Of a DNA stretch of 55,310 nucleotides, positions 24,224-31,786 are shown piece after piece (within the stretch, counting starts at the first letter, position 1; every line of letters starts with the position of its first letter). The notes under the pieces were generated by a model. It was not told the DNA's origin and made no database searches. It saw only the letters and a program-made list of their open reading frames with translations. The translations under genes were made by a program, and so were the position numbers. The DNA comes from an uncultured Collinsella sp. (GTDB lineage Bacteria; Actinomycetota; Coriobacteriia; Coriobacteriales; Coriobacteriaceae), in assembly GCA_900759335.1 (NCBI GenBank), contig CAAEUX010000047.1:1-55310 (forward strand), given 5' to 3'.

Positions 24224-27200
24224 GCGCCTCACCGCACCCCTGCGCCTTGGCGTTCATGATGAGCATCTGAAGACGGTTCTCCACGTTGGCGAAGCTCACG
24301 TCGGGATCGTAGTCGAGCGGCAGGAACTGCGCCGTGGGATACTGCTCCTTGAGCGCATGGATGAGCCCGCGCCCCACGACATGGTTGGGCAGACACCCGA
24401 ACGGCTGCAGGATCACGAAGTTGCGGCAGCCGCGCTTGGCGTGCTCGAGAATCTCCGCCGGAATCAGCACGCCCTCGCCCGCATCGAACGTATGGTGCAG
24501 GATCTTATCGCTCGCGCGCACGAGCTCGGGCATGCGCGTCGGCGGCTCGTAGAGCGGGCTCGCCGCGCCCAGGCGGTCGCAACGGTCGTGCGCGAGCTCG
24601 AACAGGTTGTCCGCCGTGGCGTACCAGGCCTTTTCGGGCAGCGACAGGTCGACGTGGAACTCGCGCGACTGCGCATGCTTGTAGAAATAGGTCTTGCGGA
24701 TCACGTCGGTCATGCGCGCCTCGATGACCTCGAGCCCGTTGTCCTCGAGGTAGCGCTCAATCTCGTGGTTGGCGCCGAGATGGAAATTGAGCAGGTACTC
24801 GCCCACGATGAGAACGGTCGGATGCGGGTTCGAGCGGTCGTACGGAACGGCGTCCATGATCGCAAGCGCGCGTTTGAAGCCCGTCGCCTGGCCTCTCAGC
24901 CCGGAGCGCTCCATGCCCTCGATAACCTCATCGAGCGCGCGGTCGAACGCAGCGTCCGCCGCGCCCTTCTCGAGCTCGTAGGGACGGATGCGCCTAAGCA
25001 TGGCCTCGAGGGCATCGATCATGGGAAGACCGTAGGCGATCTGGATGCTCGGGCCAAGGCCGAGCTTGAAGCCCGGATGCGCATTGTGGGCATCGACGTC
25101 GTCGTTGGTGAGCACCGGGACATAATCGTATCCCGCGTCGTCGAGCGCGCGGCGCAGCAGGGGCATGTAGTGCGTCAGGCGGCAGTCGCCGATATACTTG
25201 CCAGTCACCACGGCGACGTCGTGCGGGTCGTACTTACCGCTCTCGAGTGCCGCGAGCGCCTCGCCGATCACGATTTGCGCGGGGAAGCAGATGTCGTTGT
25301 GCACATAGCGTTTGCCCAGGCGAATGGCATCCTCGCGCCCGATATCAAGGGCCTCGGCGCGCACGCCCTGATTGCGCATCGCCGCGGTCATGAGCCTGCA
25401 GAACGCATGGGAGGTGTTGGGGACCAGCGCGATCTTGTCGTGCCGGTCGCGCTTGGTGTACTTGACCTTATACGGGTCGTCGAGCGGATGGACCGCGTGC
25501 ACCCGGGCGCCCTCGGCACGCTCCTCCGCGCGACGACGGTTGACCGACTCGATAAACGAACGCACGCGAATGCCCATGGGACCGGCGACGTCGCTCTCAT
25601 CGAGCTTGATCATCATCGGAACCTTGGAGCCCATCTCGCCCATCATGCGCGCGATCTCGTCGGTGAGATACGCATCGTGGCCGCAGCCGAAGCTGCCCAT
25701 CTGCACGAGCTCGAGCTCGGGCGTCGATGCGACGATGACCGCGCACGACAGCATGCGCGCATGGTAGTTGTTCACGATGTCGATGCGGCTGTTGGAAAGA
25801 TCGACGTTGCAGACCCCCGGCACCGCATCGGGCGTCAGCACGGGGATGCCGCGCTCAGAGAAGAGCTTGGGCAGTCCGTGGTTGACCAGCGGGTCGTTGT
25901 GGTACGGGCGCGAAGCGATCACCACCGCGTAGCCGCCGTCCTCGCGCACGTTCTCGAGCACCTGCCTGCCGCGCAGCTGCAGCTGGTTCTCAAACGTCTC
26001 CTGCGCGCGGTCCGCCTGCTCGGTCGCCTTGGCAACCAGGTCGGCATCGATATCGAAGGTCTCCTTGCACCACGCCTTGAGCTGGCGGTTTCGGTCGCCC
26101 TCGTCGTACCAGTGGAACAGCGGCGTATCGAACGGAACGCCGAAACGCTCCTCCGGGTTATCGGAATTGCGCATCACGTAGGGGTATCCCTTTACGACGG
26201 CGCACATCCACTCGCTGGTAGAGGCGGTGTTTTCGGTGGGCACCGTCGTGATGATGGGCATGAAGATGCGGTCGACGCCGGCGTCGACGAGATTGCGGAT
26301 GTGCCCGTGGACGAGCTTGGCCGGGAAGCACACGGTGTCGGATGTGACGTGCGCCAGACCGCGCTCGTACATCGCCTTGGTGCTGCGTCCCGAGACGCGC
26401 GCCTTAAAGCCGAGCGTGCTGAAGAACGTCGACCAGAACGGCATGGTGTCCCAGAACTCGAGCACACGGGGAATGCCGATCGTGACATCGCGCCCCCCGC
26501 AGACGGGAACCGTGGGGTACGACTCGAACAGCAGCTTCTCGCGGTCGACAAAGAGATTGGGGGCAGCCGCGGTCCGGTCGCGCCCCGTGCCGGGTGCCTG
26601 TGCCTCGCAAGCACCCTGCGGACGCAGCTCCTCCGCCGCGGGAACCTCGCGCACGAGCTCATCCCATGAGATGGCGCCGCCGCGCGGGCAGCGATTGCCC
26701 GTAACGTAAAGCGAGCCGTCGCCAAATGCCACGACCGCGCGCTGGCAGCGGTTGTTGCACCGACGGCAGGTAACGCCGCCGAACTCGCGATGCTCGAAGC
26801 GCTCCACGGCATCGAGCCCGATAAACGACGTGCCGGCGTCGCCCTTGCGGCATTCCTCGCGCGCGAGCAGGGCGATACCGATAGCGCCCATCAGCCCCGG
26901 GTGGGGCGCACGCGTGACGGGTTTGCCCAGATACTGCTCGAATGCGCGCAGCACCGCGTCGTTTCGGAACGTGCCGCCCTGGACGACGACTTTGTCGCCC
27001 AGACGGTTGAGATTTGAAACGCGAATGACCTTGGTGAACACGTTCTCGATAATCGAACGGCAGAGACCGGCCATGATGTCGCCCGGACCCTTACCGCGCC
27101 GCTGCTCGGAAACGACGCTGCTGTTCATGAACACCGTGCAGCGGCTGCCGAGAACGGCGGGGGCTTTGGACGAAAATGCCTCGGTCGCGATATCCTCAAC

Positions 27201-28646
27201 GGCTATTCCGAGGTTTTTGGCAAAACCCTCAAGGAACGAGCCGCAGCCCGCAGAGCACGCCTCGTTGACGACGATATCGGTCAGCACGCCGTGGTTGAGC
27301 CAGATGGCCTTCATATCCTGTCCGCCGATGTCGAGCACGAAGGTCGCATCGGGAACGCATGCGCACGCGGCGCGGGCGTGCGCGACCGTCTCGACCGTAT
27401 GGTAGTCGGCGTGGAACGCGCGCGCGAAAAGCTCCTCGCCGTATCCCGTGGTGCCCACGGCATCGATCGCAAGCGTGACTCCCGCTGTCTCCCAGCGGTT
27501 CTTCAAGCTGACAAGACCCTGTTGGGCGACGTCGAGCGGTCTGCCGTTATTAGACGCGTAGAACGAATCGACAAGCTCACCCGCCTCATCGACCAGGGCG
27601 AACTTGGTCGTCGTGCTCCCCGAATCGATACCGAGCGCCACACGCACCGTCTCTCCGGGCGCATACGCATCCGGACCCTTTGCCGGCGTCTCTTTGCCAT
27701 GGCGTGCCGTAAAATCCGCCTGCTCGGCAGGTGTGGCAAAAAAGGGCTGGGCAAGACGTCCCTCCCCGCTTGCGGGCGCGACCGTCTCGAGCTTATCCAG
27801 CCGGACAAAAGCGTCGGGAAGGTCGATCGGTTGGGACGATGCGAACATGTCGGTCAGCGACAGGGCGGCACCGCGCGCGACCATGATCTGCGGATCGCGC
27901 GGGACGATAACCTGATCGTCCGATAGATTCAGTTGCTCCCGGAACACGCGGACCAGTGTGGGGTTGTAGGCGAGCGTACCGCCCTCGAAGATTACCGGCG
28001 GCTCGATGTCGATACCTTGGGCCAGACCGCCGATCGTTTGGCGGGCGACCGCGTGAAGCGCCGAAAGCGCCAGGTCGGTGGTAGGAATGCCCTCGTTGAG
28101 CAGCGGCTGGATATCGGTCTTTGCGTACACGCCGCAGCGGCCCGAGACCTCGTGGACGGTCGTTCCCCGGCTTGCGAGCTGCTCGAACTCGCCCGATTCG
28201 GTGCCGACCCCCATGAGCTTTGCCATCTCGTCGATAAATGCACCGGTACCGCCTGCGCACGAGCCGTTCATGCGCATGTCGGCAACCTCGATGTCTCCCT
28301 TATCGTTGGTGCGGAAGAAGATCATCTTGGCGTCTTGGCCGCCCAGCTCGATGGCGCAGCGCGTCTGCGGATAGAACCTGCTGATCGCGAGCGCGTTGGC
28401 GACCACCTCCTGAACGTACGAGGCGCCCAGCGCGGTCGCGATATCGCGCGCACCCGAGCCGGTCACCGCAACGCGCAGTGACTCATGGGGAAAGCGCTCG
28501 GCGAGCTCGCCGAGCATGGCGCGCACGCTCGCTGTCTGACACGCCCCGTGGCGGCGATATCCCCACCACGCCTCGGTCATATCCTCGTGCATCGCGTAAA
28601 CTTTGGTCGTCGTCGACCCTACGTCCAGTCCTACTAGCAACGCCAT
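24207..28646 (-). CDS. Acyl-CoA dehydratase activase-related protein, giant fusion
   Basis: 1479-aa protein. It contains two BadF/BadG/BcrA/BcrD ASKHA ATPase domains: the first from GLDVGSTTTKVYAM (residue 6) with GGQDAKMIFF, the second from GIDSGSTTTKFALVDEAG (about 340) with DIGGQDMKAIWL and the Cys-containing NEACSAGCGSFLEGFA that could ligate a 4Fe-4S cluster. A Cys-rich segment follows (CRRCNNRCQRAVV). The C-terminal half has DUF2229/HgdB-like regions (SDTVCFPAKLVHGHI, FGCGHDAYLTDEI, NDICFPAQIVIGEAL, FVILQPFGCLPNHVVGRG). The family includes activators of 2-hydroxyacyl-CoA dehydratases; no dehydratase subunits lie nearby, so the partner is unknown. Confidence 0.88.
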   Translation of the reverse strand: MALLVGLDVGSTTTKVYAMHEDMTEAWWGYRRHGACQTASVRAMLGELAERFPHESLRVAVTGSGARDIATALGASYVQEVVANALAISRFYPQTRCAIELGGQDAKMIFFRTNDKGDIEVADMRMNGSCAGGTGAFIDEMAKLMGVGTESGEFEQLASRGTTVHEVSGRCGVYAKTDIQPLLNEGIPTTDLALSALHAVARQTIGGLAQGIDIEPPVIFEGGTLAYNPTLVRVFREQLNLSDDQVIVPRDPQIMVARGAALSLTDMFASSQPIDLPDAFVRLDKLETVAPASGEGRLAQPFFATPAEQADFTARHGKETPAKGPDAYAPGETVRVALGIDSGSTTTKFALVDEAGELVDSFYASNNGRPLDVAQQGLVSLKNRWETAGVTLAIDAVGTTGYGEELFARAFHADYHTVETVAHARAACACVPDATFVLDIGGQDMKAIWLNHGVLTDIVVNEACSAGCGSFLEGFAKNLGIAVEDIATEAFSSKAPAVLGSRCTVFMNSSVVSEQRRGKGPGDIMAGLCRSIIENVFTKVIRVSNLNRLGDKVVVQGGTFRNDAVLRAFEQYLGKPVTRAPHPGLMGAIGIALLAREECRKGDAGTSFIGLDAVERFEHREFGGVTCRRCNNRCQRAVVAFGDGSLYVTGNRCPRGGAISWDELVREVPAAEELRPQGACEAQAPGTGRDRTAAAPNLFVDREKLLFESYPTVPVCGGRDVTIGIPRVLEFWDTMPFWSTFFSTLGFKARVSGRSTKAMYERGLAHVTSDTVCFPAKLVHGHIRNLVDAGVDRIFMPIITTVPTENTASTSEWMCAVVKGYPYVMRNSDNPEERFGVPFDTPLFHWYDEGDRNRQLKAWCKETFDIDADLVAKATEQADRAQETFENQLQLRGRQVLENVREDGGYAVVIASRPYHNDPLVNHGLPKLFSERGIPVLTPDAVPGVCNVDLSNSRIDIVNNYHARMLSCAVIVASTPELELVQMGSFGCGHDAYLTDEIARMMGEMGSKVPMMIKLDESDVAGPMGIRVRSFIESVNRRRAEERAEGARVHAVHPLDDPYKVKYTKRDRHDKIALVPNTSHAFCRLMTAAMRNQGVRAEALDIGREDAIRLGKRYVHNDICFPAQIVIGEALAALESGKYDPHDVAVVTGKYIGDCRLTHYMPLLRRALDDAGYDYVPVLTNDDVDAHNAHPGFKLGLGPSIQIAYGLPMIDALEAMLRRIRPYELEKGAADAAFDRALDEVIEGMERSGLRGQATGFKRALAIMDAVPYDRSNPHPTVLIVGEYLLNFHLGANHEIERYLEDNGLEVIEARMTDVIRKTYFYKHAQSREFHVDLSLPEKAWYATADNLFELAHDRCDRLGAASPLYEPPTRMPELVRASDKILHHTFDAGEGVLIPAEILEHAKRGCRNFVILQPFGCLPNHVVGRGLIHALKEQYPTAQFLPLDYDPDVSFANVENRLQMLIMNAKAQGCGEAHGETA

Positions 28647-28695
28647 AATGCTCCGTCTCTCGCATTTTTCCCGCTAGAGATATACCACTCTACGT

Positions 28696-28716
28696 AATAC
28701 AACAGACTGTTGTATT
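28696..28716 (-). promoter_or_regulatory. Palindromic operator for the TetR regulator
   Basis: A perfect 10-bp palindrome around one base, AATACAACAG-A-CTGTTGTATT, lies 50 bp upstream of the activase start. Its size and position fit a TetR-dimer operator over the promoter of the activase-tetR pair. Confidence 0.75.
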
Positions 28717-28725
28717 TAAACTCCG

Positions 28726-28763
28726 TATAAAAAGCGGCTGCCGAAACGCTTCAGCAGCCGCCG
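28726..28763 (-). terminator. Terminator downstream of the DUF2798 gene
   Basis: GCGGCTGC (28734-28741) pairs with GCAGCCGC (28754-28761). On the minus strand it is followed by TTTTTATA. It lies 165 bp after the DUF2798 gene and just upstream of the activase operator, insulating the two. Confidence 0.75.
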
Positions 28764-28927
28764 AATGCACCAACAGATTGTTCTGCGCGCTAGCACGTCG
28801 GGCAACGGAGCAGCACGGGCCCTCCGGTCATGCGCACCGCTCACGCCGGCGATGTCGCCGAGAGAGCTATCCACGCTTAGGGCTCCAACCAAGCAAGTCG
28901 CCCGCGCTCAGCAGGTCCCTAAGCGAG

Positions 28928-29476
28928 CTACTCGCACTCAGAAGCCATAGCCTGCTCCAAGAGCTCGGCATGCTCCTCCTCGAAAACCGTCCCCACAGGG
29001 AAGGCGCGACGGAAGACGAAGTAGGAAATCGGACCGGCTACCAAAAGGTTCCACGGCAGCGCCATCACAAAATTATGCGGGATGTTGATCATCCAGATCG
29101 CGGGCACGGAATACAGGTTCGCAAGGATGCCGCCGGGCATGTGCGTCAGACCCTCGCAGGCACCGTACAGCGACATGATGATGACCATGGGAACGACCAT
29201 GCAGGAGCTGACGGCGAGCGTCATGGCAAGCGGCGAGCTCTTGCCCGGCGTGACCAAGTACTTAAAGGCGAAACCCTTGGCGAGCGGGCTGGCGACGAAC
29301 CAGTCGCAGCACATGGCAAAAATGTAGGCAACGGGGAAGCCGAGCCACGCGGCGGCAACGACCTCGCCGTTGATGGCCCCGTGCTGCAGGGCAACGTTGT
29401 AGATGCTCATCCAGAGCACCATGCAAAAGCACATGATAAAGGTGAACAGCAGGCTCTCTCGTTTGTTGATAGGCAT
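28928..29476 (-). CDS. DUF2798-type membrane protein
   Basis: 182-aa integral membrane protein of unknown function with about four helices. Helix 1 is LLFTFIMCFCMVLWMSIYNVAL (residues 9-30) and helix 2 is AAWLGFPVAYIFAMCCDWFVA. The two halves show a loosely repeated pattern (KRESLLFTFIMCFCMVLWMSIYN versus SPLAMTLAVSSCMVVPMVIIMSLYG), typical of DUF2798 pairs. The start at 29476 (MPINKRE) is chosen over an upstream ATG because that one lies within a strong leader hairpin. It ends in a Glu-rich tail. No neighbour suggests a role. Confidence 0.75.
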   Translation of the reverse strand: MPINKRESLLFTFIMCFCMVLWMSIYNVALQHGAINGEVVAAAWLGFPVAYIFAMCCDWFVASPLAKGFAFKYLVTPGKSSPLAMTLAVSSCMVVPMVIIMSLYGACEGLTHMPGGILANLYSVPAIWMINIPHNFVMALPWNLLVAGPISYFVFRRAFPVGTVFEEEHAELLEQAMASECE

Positions 29477-29503
29477 GAAGGGCAGATTCCTCTCTGTGTT
29501 GTG

Positions 29504-29571
29504 CCGCGGCACCACGCAACAAAAACGGGCGGGCAAGATGGAGCTGTTGGGACTTCATCTCGCCCGCCCGT
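29504..29571 (-). promoter_or_regulatory. Structured leader of the DUF2798 gene
   Basis: ACGGGCGGGC (29525-29534) pairs with GCCCGCCCGT (29562-29571), with an inner helix AGATG/CATCT. On the minus strand the hairpin is followed by TTTTTGTTG, a full terminator shape placed upstream of the gene. Next comes GTGGTGCCGCGG (29504-29515), which looks like the core of a T-box. It may be an attenuator, or simply the terminator of an upstream transcript. Confidence 0.5.
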
Positions 29572-29684
29572 GATACGCGCGTCTGCGACTACTTATGTGG
29601 TGGAACCAGCCTAGCACGAAAACCCTGCGCTTCGTAAGCGTTGAGTTTATGAAGATGCAGGGCACCGATAATCCCCCGACCCCA

Positions 29685-29755
29685 TAAGTTGCGGTGGAAT
29701 ACGGACTGTTTTGACCCTTTAAGCAGCAATTCAGTCCCTATTTCACCGCAACTCA
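29685..29755. repeat. 24-bp imperfect inverted repeat
   Basis: 29685-29708 and 29732-29755 are complementary at 21 of 24 positions, with GTTGCGGTG at the core and a 23-nt loop. It lies after the ThrE-like gene. It could be a transcription terminator or a dispersed palindrome; there is no T-tract. Confidence 0.6.
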
Positions 29756-29756
29756 T

Positions 29757-29789
29757 TTGGTGCAAAGTAACCTGTCCCCCTTGCACCAA
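29757..29789 (-). terminator. Post-stop hairpin of the ThrE-like gene
   Basis: TTGGTGCAA (29757-29765) pairs with TTGCACCAA (29781-29789). On the minus strand the hairpin starts immediately after the stop codon, and its loop is GGGGGACAGGTTACT, the shared GGGACAGG motif. Confidence 0.65.
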
Positions 29790-31358
29790 TTAGCTGGTGT
29801 GGCGCCAGCGAGGGTCGGTGAGCGTACGCGCCACACCCAGCCCAACGGGCAGAAACGCTACGATGAGCACTGCGCGCACAAACCAGCCGAGCATATTGAC
29901 TGTGTCGAAGGTGCACATGTAATACATAGAGCGATAGAGATACAGACCGGGCACCATAATGACAATCGAAGGCACCGTGAGGGCGATGCGCGGGTAGGTG
30001 AGCTTGACTTCGGCCAAGCTTGCCAGCAGACCCGATACCAGCGCGCCGATAAACGCTGCTGCCTCGGGAGGCATTCCCGTGCTGAGGCCCAGGAAGGGAA
30101 TCATCGTCGGCGCATCGACAAGGGTCAGACGCAGGGTATTGGACACGGCGCCGATCAGCCCAGCTGCCGCGGCCATCTTTACCGGGCTGTTGAACATCAC
30201 CGAGAAGCCGAATACGCCAACGAAGCTCATCACCACGCGCAGGAGCGTAAGAGCAAGCGGCGAAAGGCCGAGCGGGGCAAAGTCGTCCGGCGCCAGGCCA
30301 ACACACTCGGCAACCATCCAACCTACGAGGGTCGCCATCACAATAATCGATACGGCATATGAAAGGCGCTCGATACCGCTTCGCATGTCAAGCTTGGCGA
30401 TGTCGAGGCCTGCCGTAATGAGCGGAAAGCCGGGAATCACAAAGAGCATGGCGCCGATATAGCCTTCTTGGTGCGACATTGCCCCCGGTATGACCTGGCC
30501 AAGGCCGAGCAATGCCAGCAGATACGAAACGCAAGCGAGCGCAACACCGGTCGTCAGCGCGCTGAACTGACCAAGGCCTTGCTTGAGAATATGGGAGCGA
30601 GCAAAGTTGCCGACACCCGCGCCCACGAACGCGCATGCCATCTCAATAGGACCGCCACCAAGTAAAAAGACAAAGGCGCCACAGGCGCAGGCCGCCGCAA
30701 GGCCCTGTTGCCAAGGCGCGTAATCAGGTTTTGAGCTCTCAACGGTCTTGAGCATCTCGTGATACTCATGCACCGTAAAACGGCGACCATATGTCTCGAT
30801 TTCCTTTAGGAAGCTCTCCATCATCCAAATGCGATGGGTATTGACGCCCGTTGTGGGCAAGCTGACAACCTCATTAAAGCAGTGACCATCTTCGATGCAA
30901 GTACACTCAAACGACAGGAGACTTAAGTCAACGTGGATGGTCACACCGAGTACGGCGGCGACGCGATTCATGGTATCGCGAACACGCCAGGCACCCGTTC
31001 CGCTCGCGAGCATAAGCATACCGGTGCGGCAGATGATGGATGATTTATCGGTTAGCGGCGCATCGACGGCAAGCTCATCGCCTGCCGTCACGATCTGGTG
31101 CCAGTCAGTTTTCATATGGAGCGCGCCGGCACGAACACCGTGGTGCATGGGGGCTCTCGAAAGCAGCGAGTTAAGGCGCGAAGACTGTGGGGGCTCCGTT
31201 GATTCGCCCTCAATCTCATCAGTCTCTTCATCGACCAGATCAAAGGAATCAAGCGGCGCTGGCTCGCGACGGTCAATCAGCTCCTCGTCCTCATCATCAA
31301 AGTAGTTGAACTGATCGAGCATGTCCTCTTCAATCGCGCGCTCGCTCGCATCGTCCAT
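29790..31358 (-). CDS. ThrE-like threonine/serine exporter
   Basis: 522-aa membrane protein of the ThrE/YjjP-YjjB family. The first about 75 residues are acidic and low-complexity. Residues about 85-225 form the soluble ThrE N-terminal part (CRTGMLMLASGTGAWRVRDTMNRVAAVLGV), the rest about ten membrane helices in two sets joining YjjP-like and YjjB-like domains (WQQGLAAACACGAFVFLLGGG; VMFNSPVKMAAAAGLIGAVSN). The family exports threonine, serine or, in E. coli, succinate; the substrate here is unknown. The long acidic N terminus is unusual. It is monocistronic. Confidence 0.85.
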   Translation of the reverse strand: MDDASERAIEEDMLDQFNYFDDEDEELIDRREPAPLDSFDLVDEETDEIEGESTEPPQSSRLNSLLSRAPMHHGVRAGALHMKTDWHQIVTAGDELAVDAPLTDKSSIICRTGMLMLASGTGAWRVRDTMNRVAAVLGVTIHVDLSLLSFECTCIEDGHCFNEVVSLPTTGVNTHRIWMMESFLKEIETYGRRFTVHEYHEMLKTVESSKPDYAPWQQGLAAACACGAFVFLLGGGPIEMACAFVGAGVGNFARSHILKQGLGQFSALTTGVALACVSYLLALLGLGQVIPGAMSHQEGYIGAMLFVIPGFPLITAGLDIAKLDMRSGIERLSYAVSIIVMATLVGWMVAECVGLAPDDFAPLGLSPLALTLLRVVMSFVGVFGFSVMFNSPVKMAAAAGLIGAVSNTLRLTLVDAPTMIPFLGLSTGMPPEAAAFIGALVSGLLASLAEVKLTYPRIALTVPSIVIMVPGLYLYRSMYYMCTFDTVNMLGWFVRAVLIVAFLPVGLGVARTLTDPRWRHTS

Positions 31359-31423
31359 ACAGGCACTCCCTTCCTACCGACTAACCCCATCCTAGGCAGC
31401 AACGGCTAAAGGAAACATAAAAG

Positions 31424-31460
31424 AGACGGCTGTCATGCGAGCCATGTGCTCAACAGCCGT
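31424..31460. repeat. Hairpin in the thrE-lysS gap
   Basis: GACGGCTGT pairs with AACAGCCGT across a 19-nt loop. There is no clear T-tract. The gene-free interval 31359-31786 holds this and three further hairpins annotated separately. Confidence 0.5.
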
Positions 31461-31578
31461 TGGGCAGTCGTTTAAGAACGTCCCCAATGACTACATCGAT
31501 GTTCTAAGTGTCAACTAAGTCAACGCCGCAGGTGGAGGACGGACAGCGAGCGACGTCCAGGGCGAACAAGTTGGCATG

Positions 31579-31621
31579 AAAAAGGCAAGGCATAGACCTT
31601 CTGGTCATGCCTTGCCTTTTG
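31579..31621. terminator. Bidirectional terminator-like hairpin
   Basis: AAAAGGCAAGGCAT pairs with ATGCCTTGCCTTTT, with an inner pairing of GACC and GGTC. It is A-rich on the left flank and T-rich on the right, so it can terminate in both directions between the ThrE-like gene's promoter region and lysS. Confidence 0.7.
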
Positions 31622-31630
31622 AATGACAAA

Positions 31631-31783
31631 TTGTCGCCCTGGGCGGCGCGCAGCGTCAACTGGTTACGCGGGTTGGTAAACCCGCGTAACCACCTAGGTC
31701 GCGCCCTTGAAGTTGAACGTCAGATTGTCCAAATGCGGCTCGCGCAGCGTCGAGCCGTTACGCGGTTCGTAGAACCGCGTAAC
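31631..31783. repeat. 94-bp tandem pair of GTTACGCGG hairpins
   Basis: Two units 94 bp apart each contain TTGTC, CGGC, CGCAGCGTC and a long hairpin. In the first, TGGTTACGCGGGTT pairs with its complement (31661-31674/31679-31692, loop GGTA). In the second, GTTACGCGGTTC pairs with GAACCGCGTAAC (31757-31768/31772-31783, loop GTA). The second ends 3 bp from the lysS stop codon. A third copy lies at 36273-36300. Confidence 0.8.
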
Positions 31784-31786
31784 TAG

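Noticed and set aside
24090..26669. 859-codon plus-strand frame opposite the activase gene
   Set aside because: Antisense shadow. The minus-strand gene has clear family motifs throughout.
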